NCBI RefSeq assembly: GCF_036962685.1
Contig: NZ_JBALOP010000027.1
Span: forward strand, 1-64,000
Direction: 5' to 3'
Length of the DNA: 64,000 nt
Source: Ferdinandcohnia sp036962685
GTDB lineage: Bacteria > Bacillota > Bacilli > Bacillales > Bacillaceae_L
This document shows positions 35,713 through 44,694 of the stretch, in pieces (within the stretch, counting starts at the first letter, position 1; each line of letters begins with the position of its first letter). The translations under genes were made by a program, and so were the position numbers. The notes below the pieces were generated by a model that saw only the letters and a program-made list of their open reading frames with translations, was not told the DNA's origin and did no database searches.

Positions 35713-36246
35713 ATGAATCAAGACAGAAAAAAAATCATTATCAACGAAATCCTTTATTGGCGTGAAAATAAATTACTGCCAGAAGCCTATTGTAATTTCC
35801 TTCTTTCATTATATACAGAAGGCGAAGGGGTTGAACCCACAAAATCAACAGCTCCAACTAAGAAAAAATCAATGATTTCGATACTCGGAATTGGTTTACT
35901 TTTACCAGTTTTATTTCTTGTCACTTATTTTACTGAAATATCGCCTATATTGCAAATGGTAATAAACTTTATTTTTATAATTGTCTGTATCTTAGGCTTA
36001 ATTAAGAATAATAATAATCCGCTATTCGTACATATCGGGTCCATCATACTTGCTCTTTTTATCCTTCTTTTATCAGTAAACGGAAGTGATTTTCTATTTA
36101 AAGGACATGGACTTTATTTATCCGGAATGATTTTCTTGAATTGTGTTTGTTGGATCATAGTTGGCATTTTTTCAAAGAAAAAATATTTTTTAATTGCCGG
36201 CATTATTGGAAGTATTACTACAGGAATGATATTTTTTAATATTTAA
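35713..36246 (+). CDS. Hypothetical multi-spanning membrane protein
   Basis: 177 residues; I do not recognise the family. The first 45 residues are soluble (NEILYWRENKLLPEAYCNFLL), followed by a lysine-rich linker and about six membrane segments (from residue 55 to the end), finishing without a tail. The layout resembles DUF2157-type proteins but this is only an impression. ATG 35713 is favoured because AAAGGTGAG lies about 9 nt upstream; GTG 35701 would sit on that site. No counterpart at this position in B. subtilis that I recall. Confidence 0.75.
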   Translation: MNQDRKKIIINEILYWRENKLLPEAYCNFLLSLYTEGEGVEPTKSTAPTKKKSMISILGIGLLLPVLFLVTYFTEISPILQMVINFIFIIVCILGLIKNNNNPLFVHIGSIILALFILLLSVNGSDFLFKGHGLYLSGMIFLNCVCWIIVGIFSKKKYFLIAGIIGSITTGMIFFNI

Positions 36247-36313
36247 ATTGTTTGAAAATTCATCAACTCCCTATATAATAGATATTGAAAACGCATACAA
36301 CGGGAGGGGTACT

Positions 36314-37453
36314 ATGAATTTCGATTTAACGACTGAGCAAAAAATGATACAAAAAACTATAAGGGAGTTTTCTGAAGCTGAAGTTGCTCCAGGTGCTGAA
36401 CAACGAGATAAAGACAAACGTTTCCCAATTGAAGTTTTTCAAAAGCTTGGTGAATTAGGTATGATGGGTCTACCGTTTCCTGAAGAATACGGAGGAGCAG
36501 ACTCAGATACAATCAGTTTTGCAATCGTAGTCGAAGAACTGAGCCGTGCCTGTGGGTCTACCGGAATTACATACTCAGCACATATTTCGCTTGGTGGTGC
36601 ACCCCTTCATTTATTTGGAACCAGGGATCAAAAACAAAAATACTTAACACCCATCTGTACAGGTGAGTCGCTTGGCGCATTTGGACTGACTGAACCTAAT
36701 GCAGGTTCAGATGCGGGTGGAACGCAAACAGAGGCCATACTTGAGAAGAATGAGTTTATTATCAATGGAAATAAATGCTTTATTACCAATGCAAGCTTTG
36801 CGAAGCATCTAGCTCTTACCGCGATAACGGGTCGAGATAGCGGGAAAAAGGAAATCAGTGCGATCATTGTTCCAACCGAAGCAACAGGATTTAAGGTGAT
36901 CGATAATTATGAGAAAATGGGGCTGCATGCATCGAACACGACAGAATTAGTTTTAGAGGATGTACGTGTCCCTGAGGAAAACTTACTTGGTAAACGAGGA
37001 GAAGGCTTCAGGCAGTTTTTAATCACGCTAGATGGTGGCAGAATTGGAATTGGAGCAATGGCAGTTGGGATTGCTCAAGCAGCATATGAAAAGGCGTTAT
37101 CCTATGCTAAAGAGCGAAAGCAGTTTGGGAGATCGATTTCTAGCTTTCAAGCAATCCAATTTAAACTAGCAGACATGGCGATGAAAATTGAGTTGGCACG
37201 AAATATGGTGTATAAAGCTGCATGGTTAAAGGATCAAAACCGTAATTTTTCAAAAGAAGCTTCAATGGCCAAATTATATGCATCTGAAATTTGCATGGAG
37301 GTTACAAACCAAGCAGTTCAGATTCACGGTGGATATGGCTATATGAAAGAATATCATGTGGAAAGATTTATGCGGGATGCAAAGTTATTAGAAATCGGGG
37401 AAGGGACATCTGAAATTCAAAGAATGGTGATTGCTAGAGCAATCGGATGTTAA
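36314..37453 (+). CDS. Acyl-CoA dehydrogenase
   Basis: FAD enzyme that introduces the alpha-beta double bond in acyl-CoA. At 379 residues it has the usual domains: N-terminal helical part from MNFDLTTEQKM, the middle beta domain with FGLTEPNAGSDAG, and the C-terminal helical domain with QIHGGYGYMKEY and the catalytic-region ending GEGTSEIQ. Substrate chain length cannot be read from sequence by eye; short-chain or branched types are plausible. ATG 36314 behind GGGAGGGG. It has its own terminator and no fatty-acid neighbours. Confidence 0.93.
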   Translation: MNFDLTTEQKMIQKTIREFSEAEVAPGAEQRDKDKRFPIEVFQKLGELGMMGLPFPEEYGGADSDTISFAIVVEELSRACGSTGITYSAHISLGGAPLHLFGTRDQKQKYLTPICTGESLGAFGLTEPNAGSDAGGTQTEAILEKNEFIINGNKCFITNASFAKHLALTAITGRDSGKKEISAIIVPTEATGFKVIDNYEKMGLHASNTTELVLEDVRVPEENLLGKRGEGFRQFLITLDGGRIGIGAMAVGIAQAAYEKALSYAKERKQFGRSISSFQAIQFKLADMAMKIELARNMVYKAAWLKDQNRNFSKEASMAKLYASEICMEVTNQAVQIHGGYGYMKEYHVERFMRDAKLLEIGEGTSEIQRMVIARAIGC

Positions 37454-37471
37454 TAATCTGATGTAACGAAT

Positions 37472-37506
37472 AACTCCTTTCCATTTGGTAAAGGAGTTTT
37501 CCTTTA
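37472..37506 (+). terminator. Terminator after acyl-CoA dehydrogenase
   Basis: AACTCCTTT (37472-37480) and AAAGGAGTT (37490-37498), followed by TTCCTTT. Confidence 0.8.
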
Positions 37507-37520
37507 TTCATGGAATGCTG

Positions 37521-37656
37521 AATAAAGTTAAAGCCTCCGGCGGATGCCACGATTTTTCAAAGGAAATTTTTCGAGCAGGTAAGATTAAAGACGAAAAGCG
37601 CCACTTCCTGTGGGCCTAAAAATCGGGCGGCAAATACACCAAGGCGTATTTGATTT
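37521..37656 (+). repeat. Dispersed repeat family A, copy A2 (internally deleted)
   Basis: Has both ends of family A (AATAAAGTTAAAGCCTCCGG at the start, CACCAAGGCGTATTTG at the end) but lacks about 28 bp in the middle: CCACTTCCTGTGG runs straight into GCCTAAAAATC. The missing part lies between two TGTGG words, as expected for a deletion between short direct repeats. Confidence 0.8.
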
Positions 37657-37664
37657 GAATACTT

Positions 37665-37695
37665 TTGACAAATTTGTGACATTTCTGTGTAAAAT
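37665..37695 (+). promoter_or_regulatory. Candidate promoter upstream of cccA
   Basis: A perfect TTGACA (37665-37670) with TAAAAT 19 bp later (37690-37695) or TGTAAA at 17 bp. Other TATAAT-like words lie between here and cccA, so the true start of transcription is uncertain. Confidence 0.4.
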
Positions 37696-37840
37696 AATTT
37701 TGCAATAATATGTTAATAGGGTTCTTTGTATAATTAGGACTTTCACTTCTATCAAATTTCAAGTAAAATAGAGAGTGTTTGTATAGAATATATATAATAA
37801 CTTCTTTCAAAGATGTACATAAGGTAAGGGAGGTCAGAAA

Positions 37841-38194
37841 ATGAAAAAGAATCCATTAATACCATTTGCTTTAATTGCAGTTTTTGGTATTGGACTTATG
37901 TTCCTATTAGGCTTTGTTGGATTAGGTAACATGGACGAAATGGCAAACAAAGGTGAAGAGGCTCCTGAAACAGCTACTGCTTCCCCAGAAGAAATTGTCA
38001 AAAGTACATGTGCGGCATGCCATGGTCAGGATTTAGCTGGTCAAGGTACTGCACCTGCATTGAAAGGTCTTGATTTATCTGTTGAAGAAATTCAAGATGT
38101 AATCACAAATGGTAAAGGTGCAATGCCAGGTGGCTTAGTTAAGGACCCTGCACAAGTACAAGAAATAGCAAATTGGTTAGTAGAACAAAAATAA
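37841..38194 (+). CDS. cccA: Cytochrome c-550, membrane-anchored
   Basis: Small electron carrier of the respiratory chain on the outer face of the membrane. 117 residues: N-terminal membrane anchor (about residues 7-28), an acidic Ala/Glu-rich linker, then a class I cytochrome c domain with the heme motif CAACH and the distal Met ligand in KGAMPGG. ATG behind GGGAGG. Monocistronic, ending at a terminator. Confidence 0.95.
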   Translation: MKKNPLIPFALIAVFGIGLMFLLGFVGLGNMDEMANKGEEAPETATASPEEIVKSTCAACHGQDLAGQGTAPALKGLDLSVEEIQDVITNGKGAMPGGLVKDPAQVQEIANWLVEQK

Positions 38195-38202
38195 TAATAG
38201 AT

Positions 38203-38238
38203 TAAAACCCTTTGCATTTAATGTAAGGGGTTTTTTTC
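38203..38238 (+). terminator. Terminator after cccA
   Basis: AAAACCCTTTGCATT pairs imperfectly with AATGTAAGGGGTTTT, followed by T run. Confidence 0.82.
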
Positions 38239-38319
38239 TGCATTCATCACACTGGATGGAAGTTTACCTATAAATCCTGTATAATGAAACCTAATTTATA
38301 AAAAATGTGGTGTTATTAT

Positions 38320-39024
38320 ATGAATGAAGAAAAGCTATCAATGCGGCTCGAAACAGTCGCGTCATACATACCGAAAGGGGCTATTTTAGCAGACATCGGC
38401 TCTGACCATGCCTATCTACCATGCTATGCATATCTTAATGGTATGATTTCACAAGGAATCGCTGGAGAAGTCGCAGAAGGCCCATTTCAATCAGCAAAAA
38501 AGCAAATCTCTAAAAATCAACTTGATCTTGCTTTAGAGGCTCGAAAAGGGAATGGACTAGAAGTCATTCAACCCAATGAAGTAACATGTATCACCATTGC
38601 TGGAATGGGTGGTTCACTGATTCGCTCCATTCTTGACCAGGGCAAGAGCAAATTACTTGGCGTGGAACGGCTTATCCTTCAACCGAATATCGGAGCTTCT
38701 ACAATTAGGGATTGGCTGATTGAAAATGATTGGGAGCTAATCGCTGAAGAAATTTTGGAAGAAGACAGAAAAATTTATGAAGTATTAGTTGCCGAAAAAG
38801 GAAATCCACGAAAACCATATAAAAATAAGGAACAAGAACTATTACTTGGTCCATATTTACTAAAAGAAAAAAATCCCATCTTCATCAAAAAATGGACCCA
38901 CGAGCTAAAGCACTGGGAGAGAATCTTAGAACAGCTTAAGCCTGCAGGGGAAACTCCTGAAAACCGTTTGCGAAAAGAAGAGCTTGAGCAAAAAATCGAG
39001 ATTGTTAAGGAGGCGTTAAAATGA
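38320..39024 (+). CDS. trmK: TrmK, tRNA m1A22 methyltransferase
   Basis: Methylates adenine 22 in the D-arm of several tRNAs. The 234-residue protein has the SAM site ILADIGSDHAYLP at the N-terminus, the ITIAGMGGSLIRSIL motif and the expected C-terminal coiled coil. I chose ATG 38320 (MNEEKLSMRLE), with only a weak GTGGTG ribosome binding site; ATG 38305 is possible. A good TATAAT (38280-38285) lies upstream. Overlaps yqfO by 4 nt. Confidence 0.92.
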   Translation: MNEEKLSMRLETVASYIPKGAILADIGSDHAYLPCYAYLNGMISQGIAGEVAEGPFQSAKKQISKNQLDLALEARKGNGLEVIQPNEVTCITIAGMGGSLIRSILDQGKSKLLGVERLILQPNIGASTIRDWLIENDWELIAEEILEEDRKIYEVLVAEKGNPRKPYKNKEQELLLGPYLLKEKNPIFIKKWTHELKHWERILEQLKPAGETPENRLRKEELEQKIEIVKEALK

Positions 39025-40148
39025 GCAAAATACCTAACGGATTTGAAGTCATCGAAGTATTTGAGCAATTTTCCCCCAAATATTTAGCTGTTGAAGGTGA
39101 CCGGGAAAAAATTGGCCTACAAATTGGAACATTAAACAAACCCGTTAAAAAAATTATGATAGTACTTGATGTCATAGAGGACGTTGTAAATGAAGCTATT
39201 TCAAAGGATATCGATTTAATTATCGCTCATCATCCTCCGATTTTCCGCCCGTTAAAAGCTGTTCAAACAGATACGCCTACGGGAAGAATCATTGAAAAAT
39301 GCATTTTGCATAAGATTGCGGTCTATGCAGCGCATACGAATCTCGATGTGGCAATCGGTGGGGTCAATGATTTATTAGCGAATGCATTAGAGTTAACAAA
39401 TACTGAATTGCTCGCACCAACCTACGAGGAAAAACTAAAAAAACTAGCTGTCTATGTTCCAAGGGAATCTGCAGAAGAAGTTAGGATGGCATTAGGAACG
39501 GCCGGTGCTGGTTTTATTGGAAATTACAGTCATTGCACGTTTAATTCCCAAGGTACCGGAACCTTTTTGCCACATGAAGGAACAACCCCTCATATCGGGG
39601 AAATAGGAAAATTAGAAGAAGTGAATGAAATCAAAATTGAAACTGTTTTTCCTAGCGGTCTCCAGAAAAAGGTTGTTACGGCCATGCTAAAAGCACATCC
39701 ATATGAAGAGGTTGCCTATGATATTTATCCTCTTGAAAATGAAGGGAATGTACTTGGCCTGGGGCGAGTTGGCTATCTTGAAAATGAGATGACGCTTGAG
39801 CAATTTGCGGAGCATGTAAAGGATAGATTAGAGGTTGATGGTATACGTGTCGTTGGTTCTCTTTCAGATAAAATAAAAAAGGTTGCCGTCCTTGGTGGAG
39901 ATGGCAATAAATATATTTCACAGGCCAAACGAGCTGGGGCAGACGTTTATGTAACAGGTGATATGTATTACCATGTCGCTCATGATGCGATGATGATGGG
40001 CCTTAATATTGTGGACCCTGGTCATAATATTGAAAAGGTCATGAAAAAAGGGGTAGCAAACGTCTTAACCGATCGTTTTAAAGAAAAGAAATTCGAGGTT
40101 TCAGTAATCACATCAGAACTAAATACCGATCCCTTTAAATTTCTATAA
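39021..40148 (+). CDS. yqfO: YqfO, NIF3-family dinuclear metal protein
   Basis: 375 residues. The NIF3 domain is split, with metal-binding His in IIAHHPPIFRPLK, AAHTNLDVA and VTGDMYYHVAHDA, and a PII/CutA-like domain inserted at about residues 130-230, as in the long Gram-positive form. The family has been linked to GTP cyclohydrolase I type 2 activity, but that is not certain. Translationally coupled to trmK (ATGA). Confidence 0.92.
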   Translation: MSKIPNGFEVIEVFEQFSPKYLAVEGDREKIGLQIGTLNKPVKKIMIVLDVIEDVVNEAISKDIDLIIAHHPPIFRPLKAVQTDTPTGRIIEKCILHKIAVYAAHTNLDVAIGGVNDLLANALELTNTELLAPTYEEKLKKLAVYVPRESAEEVRMALGTAGAGFIGNYSHCTFNSQGTGTFLPHEGTTPHIGEIGKLEEVNEIKIETVFPSGLQKKVVTAMLKAHPYEEVAYDIYPLENEGNVLGLGRVGYLENEMTLEQFAEHVKDRLEVDGIRVVGSLSDKIKKVAVLGGDGNKYISQAKRAGADVYVTGDMYYHVAHDAMMMGLNIVDPGHNIEKVMKKGVANVLTDRFKEKKFEVSVITSELNTDPFKFL

Positions 40149-40151
40149 AAT

Positions 40152-40183
40152 AAAAAAGGTACTCCGACTGGAGTACCTTTCGC
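40152..40183. terminator. Bidirectional terminator between yqfO and ispH
   Basis: AAAGGTACTCC (40155-40165) and GGAGTACCTTT (40170-40180) around GACT. U-rich on either strand, between converging genes. Confidence 0.88.
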
Positions 40184-41131
40184 TTATTTTTTAGGAACTT
40201 TCACCTTTGGTAGCACTTTATGAAGTGGAACTTTTCGAACACGTTCCCAAGTTTCTTTATCTTCTGGGTCATATTGTTCTAAGAAGTTAATCACTTCTTT
40301 AGTAATCGGTGTTGGAGTGGAAGCACCTGCTGTTACAGCTACTTTCTCTACTCCTTCAAGCCATTTTAGCTGGATGTCACTTACATCTGCTACACGATAA
40401 GCTGTAGTACCTGCAATTTCCTCAGAAACCTGTGCAAGACGGTTTGAGTTATTGCTCATCGGGTCCCCAACTACGAGTGTTAAGTCTGCCACCCCTGCTT
40501 GTTCTGCCACCGCCTCTTGACGAACCTGTGTAGCTAGACAAATTTCATTATGGACTTCAGTATGCGGGAATTTTTCCTGTACTTTTTCCATAACATCGAG
40601 AACATCCCATTGGCTCATCGTTGTTTGGTTGGTTACAACAAGCTTTTCACTACTTAGCTCAAGCTTTTCAACATCTTCAACTGTTTGAACAAGATGAACG
40701 AAACCAGGTGCTTCACCAATTGCTCCTTCTGGCTCCGGATGACCTTTTTTTCCAATATAAATAATGTGGTAGCCTTCAGCTGATTTTTCCTTGATTAAAT
40801 CATGTGTTCTAGTAACGTCAGGGCATGTCGCATCTAGTGTAACAAGACCTCTTTCCTTCGCTAGTCGTTTCACCTCAGGTGATACACCATGAGCTGTGAA
40901 AATGACAGTACCTTCTTTAACTTGATTTAGAATATCTAAACGATTCGGTCCATCAAGTGTAATAATGCCCTCTTCTTCAAATGCATCGGTAACGTGTTTA
41001 TTATGAACAATCATTCCTAATATATAAATGGGTCTAGGTAATGTTTTATCTAAAGCGGCGTTTTTCGCAATAACCATCGCATCCACTACACCGTAGCAAT
41101 AACCACGCGGTGCAATTTTGATTACTTCCAT
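40184..41131 (-). CDS. ispH: IspH, HMBPP reductase
   Basis: Last step of the MEP isoprenoid pathway, giving IPP and DMAPP. The 315-residue protein has the three cluster-ligand cysteines in GYCYGVVDA, DATCPDVT and EICLATQVRQEAV, and the catalytic stretch VVGDPMSNNS. The start has AGGAGGAGAAG ahead of it. IspG, the preceding enzyme, is 8 kb away in the same orientation. Confidence 0.96.
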   Translation of the reverse strand: MEVIKIAPRGYCYGVVDAMVIAKNAALDKTLPRPIYILGMIVHNKHVTDAFEEEGIITLDGPNRLDILNQVKEGTVIFTAHGVSPEVKRLAKERGLVTLDATCPDVTRTHDLIKEKSAEGYHIIYIGKKGHPEPEGAIGEAPGFVHLVQTVEDVEKLELSSEKLVVTNQTTMSQWDVLDVMEKVQEKFPHTEVHNEICLATQVRQEAVAEQAGVADLTLVVGDPMSNNSNRLAQVSEEIAGTTAYRVADVSDIQLKWLEGVEKVAVTAGASTPTPITKEVINFLEQYDPEDKETWERVRKVPLHKVLPKVKVPKK

Positions 41132-41249
41132 TCACTTCTCCTCCTAAAGAATAATAAATCGGATAGCTTATTCCCTTATACCATAATAACTGGTACTCTC
41201 GTAATCTCGTATTTATTATATCTGAGTATGGAGGATAATACAAAGTCTT

Positions 41250-41804
41250 TTAAATGTAAAGCTTTGGTACTGATTTTCCAGTGCCCGTTGCTTTTGGTTT
41301 TTCTTCTTCATTCGGTAAGTCGTCACTGTTAGAAGTTACATCGGAAAGTGAAATTGTTTCATTATCTTCTTCCGCTTCATTTCCTGCATTTTTAATGGCA
41401 CTGTACATTCTAATCATGGCTGGAATATTTTTCATTAATGGACCATATTGTTGAACCATTGGAACGACGGATTCTGCCATTTTTAAAGTTTTTTGTACAT
41501 TTCCCATCATTGCACTTAGGTTCGAAGGATTTGCTAAACTCTGAAGGGTACTTGGGTTCATTCCTTGGGAAGGATTAAAGAAGCCAGGCATTCCTCCCAT
41601 ACCTTGCATCGGATTCCGCTTCCCCATTCCAGGGATTAATTTCTTGAGAAGACCGCCTATGCCGGATCTTCCTTGTCCTTGTATACCTTGCATACCACCG
41701 AACATTCCAGGTGGTCGAAAACCATATTGCTGTGGAAACATAGATGGTGGTCTCATCTGCCTCATGGGTCTCATTTGGTTCAATGGTTGTCGTGGATAAA
41801 ACAT
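41250..41804 (-). CDS. yqfQ: YqfQ/VrrA-like protein
   Basis: 184 residues of low complexity: the N-terminal half is rich in Met, Gln, Pro and Gly (RPMRQMRPPSMFPQQ), followed by a more ordered helical part (MAESVVPMVQQYGPLMKNIP) and an acidic tail. It matches the YqfQ/VrrA family in content and position next to ispH. VrrA of B. anthracis carries variable tandem repeats here; this copy shows only loose MRP/MF-like repeats. Function unknown; possible spore-layer protein. Confidence 0.82.
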   Translation of the reverse strand: MFYPRQPLNQMRPMRQMRPPSMFPQQYGFRPPGMFGGMQGIQGQGRSGIGGLLKKLIPGMGKRNPMQGMGGMPGFFNPSQGMNPSTLQSLANPSNLSAMMGNVQKTLKMAESVVPMVQQYGPLMKNIPAMIRMYSAIKNAGNEAEEDNETISLSDVTSNSDDLPNEEEKPKATGTGKSVPKLYI

Positions 41805-41926
41805 TTTCTTATCCTCCTTTCACATTGCCTTGATTAGTGGAAGAATAAATATAGTGATAATACCCTGTTTTTAGGATATGCGATTAGGTAAATGAATGTT
41901 TAAGTAAATCACTCAATTGGGCTCGA

Positions 41927-41956
41927 TTGGTGTTTTTTCATGCTTTCCTATATAAT
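41927..41956 (+). promoter_or_regulatory. Candidate promoter of cshB
   Basis: TTGGTG (41927-41932), 18 bp, perfect TATAAT (41951-41956). It would give an 80-nt leader. Confidence 0.45.
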
Positions 41957-42038
41957 AAATTGTTAGGTTATGATGATACAAAGAAGTGAAATTAAACCTT
42001 ACATACAAAATTCATATTTATATAAATGAGGGATCGTA

Positions 42039-43346
42039 ATGACAGTACAAGATTTTGAAAAATTTCAATTTCAACCATTTTTACTTGAGGCATTAAAGGA
42101 GATTAAATTTACAAAGCCAACTGAAATTCAAGAACGATTAATACCAAGCATACAGCGTGGTGAAAGTGCCATTGGCCAATCACAAACAGGAACAGGTAAA
42201 ACTCATGCTTACCTGTTACCAATTATTAACAAGATTGACGCCAAGAAACAAGAGGTACAAGCGGTTATCACAGCACCAACAAGAGAGCTAGCGACTCAAA
42301 TTCATCAAGAGATTGGCAAAATCACTAAATTTAGTGACGAGAATCCGATCACAGCAAAATTATTTGTGGGCGGTACTGATAAGGTCCGTACTATTGAAAA
42401 ACTAAAAACACAGCCACATATTGTTGTCGGTACTCCAGGAAGGATTCATGATTTAGTTAAGGAGCAAGCTCTTCAGGTATACACGGCCAATCAAATCGTC
42501 GTTGATGAGGCTGACCTAATGCTTGATATGGGCTTTATTGAAGATGTTGATCAAATTGCAGCCAGAATGCCGGAAGACCTTCAAATTTTGGTGTTTTCAG
42601 CAACGATACCTGAAAAATTAAAGCCCTTTTTAAAAAAATATATGGAAAACCCTCGTTATACCCATGTTGCACCAGAGCAGGCTACAGCAGCAAAGGTTGA
42701 ACATATTCTTGTTCCACTGCGCCATCGAAATAAGCAAGCTCTACTAAAGTCGATTTTGGAGGCGTATAACCCATATTTGGCGATTATTTTTACAAACACA
42801 AAAAAAATGGCTGATGAAGTAGCTGATGGCCTAATTGAAAAAGGGTTAAAGGTGGGAAGAATCCACGGGGACCTTCCACCACGTGAACGCAAAAAAGTCA
42901 TGAAGCAAATCAATTCACTTGAGTTTCAATATGTTGTTGCAACAGATTTAGCGGCAAGAGGGATTGATATTGAAGGTGTTAGCCATGTTATCAACTATGA
43001 GCTGCCTAGTGATCTTGATTTTTACATTCATCGAGTTGGTAGAACAGCTAGAGCGGGGTATTCTGGAATTGCTGCAACCATTTATGATCTTTCTGATGAA
43101 GATGCAATTGTAAAGCTTGAAAAAATGGGTATTTCATTTGTGAATATGGACCTTGAAAATGACGAATGGGTACAGATTGGCGAGAGAAACAAACGAAAGG
43201 CTCGCAAAAAACAAGTAGATGAAATTAATGAACTTGCCAAAAATAAGGTAAAAAAGCCTAAAAAGGTGAAGCCTGGCTATAAGAAAAAAATGAACAAAGA
43301 AATAGAAGATTTTAAAAAGCGCCAAAGACGTTTGAAGAGAAAATAA
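42039..43346 (+). CDS. cshB: CshB, DEAD-box RNA helicase
   Basis: Unwinds RNA in cold adaptation and ribosome or mRNA turnover. The 435-residue protein has the whole motif set: Walker A GQSQTGTGKT, PTRELA, VDEADLM, FSATIP, ATDLAARGID and HRVGRTARAG. A short basic C-terminal tail (KKPKKVKPGYKKKMNK) should bind RNA. It sits upstream of nfo with no terminator seen between them. Confidence 0.95.
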   Translation: MTVQDFEKFQFQPFLLEALKEIKFTKPTEIQERLIPSIQRGESAIGQSQTGTGKTHAYLLPIINKIDAKKQEVQAVITAPTRELATQIHQEIGKITKFSDENPITAKLFVGGTDKVRTIEKLKTQPHIVVGTPGRIHDLVKEQALQVYTANQIVVDEADLMLDMGFIEDVDQIAARMPEDLQILVFSATIPEKLKPFLKKYMENPRYTHVAPEQATAAKVEHILVPLRHRNKQALLKSILEAYNPYLAIIFTNTKKMADEVADGLIEKGLKVGRIHGDLPPRERKKVMKQINSLEFQYVVATDLAARGIDIEGVSHVINYELPSDLDFYIHRVGRTARAGYSGIAATIYDLSDEDAIVKLEKMGISFVNMDLENDEWVQIGERNKRKARKKQVDEINELAKNKVKKPKKVKPGYKKKMNKEIEDFKKRQRRLKRK

Positions 43347-43404
43347 GTAATAAATATGGTAAAATGGTTGTATGAATTGTTTTAGGGAGATTGGAGTGTA
43401 ACAT

Positions 43405-44298
43405 ATGCTAAAGATAGGCTCACATGTTTCAATGAGTGGTAAAAAGATGCTTCTTGCAGCAAGTGAAGAAGCAGTGTCATATAGTGCGAATACATTCATG
43501 ATTTATACAGGTGCACCACAAAATACGAGACGTAAAAAAATTGAAGACTTAAATATAGAGGCTGGACAAGCCCATATGAAGGAAAATGGGATTAATGAAA
43601 TTGTAGTTCATGCTCCATATATAATTAATATTGGAAACACTTCTAATCCAGCTACCTTTGAATTGGGTGTAAATTTCTTACGTTCAGAAATTGAGAGAAC
43701 AGAAGCGCTCGGAGCAAATCAAATTGTCCTTCATCCAGGTGCACATGTAGGTGCTGGCGCTGAAGCAGGAATCAAGAAGATCATCGAGGGATTAAATGAG
43801 GTTCTGATAAAGGACCAAAAAGTACAAATAGCATTAGAAACAATGGCTGGAAAAGGGTCTGAATGTGGAAGGTCCTTTGAAGAACTTGCACAGATTATTG
43901 ATGGTGTCACACATAATGACAGGCTATCTGTATGCTTCGATACATGTCATACCCATGATGCTGGTTATGATATTGTGAATGATTTTGATGGGGTACTAGA
44001 CCAATTCGATAAATTAATTGGCATTGACCGGATTAAGGTCCTTCATATTAATGATAGTAAAAATGAAAAAGGCGCAGGAAAAGACCGTCATGAAAATATT
44101 GGATTTGGGAAAATTGGATTTAAGGCAATTAATTATATTGTCCATCATCCATCCCTTGAAAATGTCCCTAAAATTCTTGAAACACCTTATGTAGGTGAAG
44201 ACAAAAACAATAAAAAAGCTCCATATAAGTTTGAAATTGAGATGATTCAAAAGGAAACATTTGATGATAACTTATTAGAGAAAATTATGAATCAATAA
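43405..44298 (+). CDS. nfo: Endonuclease IV (Nfo), AP endonuclease
   Basis: Cuts DNA at abasic sites in base excision repair. The 297-residue TIM barrel has the tri-zinc ligands in VLHPGAHVGAG, LETMAGKGSE, VCFDTCHTHDAGYD, HINDSKNEKGAGKDRH and near the end ILETPY. In B. subtilis it acts in germinating spores. ATG behind GGGAGATTGG. Confidence 0.96.
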   Translation: MLKIGSHVSMSGKKMLLAASEEAVSYSANTFMIYTGAPQNTRRKKIEDLNIEAGQAHMKENGINEIVVHAPYIINIGNTSNPATFELGVNFLRSEIERTEALGANQIVLHPGAHVGAGAEAGIKKIIEGLNEVLIKDQKVQIALETMAGKGSECGRSFEELAQIIDGVTHNDRLSVCFDTCHTHDAGYDIVNDFDGVLDQFDKLIGIDRIKVLHINDSKNEKGAGKDRHENIGFGKIGFKAINYIVHHPSLENVPKILETPYVGEDKNNKKAPYKFEIEMIQKETFDDNLLEKIMNQ

Positions 44299-44300
44299 TA

Positions 44301-44337
44301 TTGAAAAAAGCTGTCTAGTGGTGACAGCTTTTTTCAA
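44301..44337. terminator. Bidirectional terminator between nfo and yqfT
   Basis: TTGAAAAAAGCTGTC and GACAGCTTTTTTCAA make a 15-bp perfect stem with a TAGTGGT loop, flanked by A and T runs. Confidence 0.92.
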
Positions 44338-44591
44338 CTTGTAAATTTGATGAACAATTGGTTTAGCTTTCTAGCAACATCAGGACTCGTTATCTGGGCA
44401 ATTTCTTTTAATAATTGATTTTTTTCATCGGGATTAAAAATATTTATATTTTTCTTTTTTCGAATCAATTTTAACACATTTGATGCTTGAGCCTTGGATA
44501 CATATATATCATATTGTTTCCCATATTTCATTAAATCCTCTGGTGTTAGGGTTTTTAATTTTTGGTTAATGATTTGCTGATAGATATTCAT
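44334..44591 (-). CDS. yqfT: YqfT-like protein (DUF2624)
   Basis: An 85-residue basic, helical protein (MNIYQQIINQKLKTL; VSKAQASNVLKLIRKKKNINIF). It matches the Bacillus YqfT/DUF2624 family in size and place. ATG 44591 follows GGAAGGTGAAG on the minus strand; the frame opens at GTG 44615, but that has no ribosome binding site. Function unknown. Its stop lies inside the shared terminator. Confidence 0.82.
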   Translation of the reverse strand: MNIYQQIINQKLKTLTPEDLMKYGKQYDIYVSKAQASNVLKLIRKKKNINIFNPDEKNQLLKEIAQITSPDVARKLNQLFIKFTS

Positions 44592-44694
44592 ATTTACACT
44601 CTTCACCTTCCTCACGTTAGTCTATTTCAACACGAAACGGTGTGTGCATAAAAGAAATTAAGATAACAATACTTTTTCGAATTGGAGTGATGAG

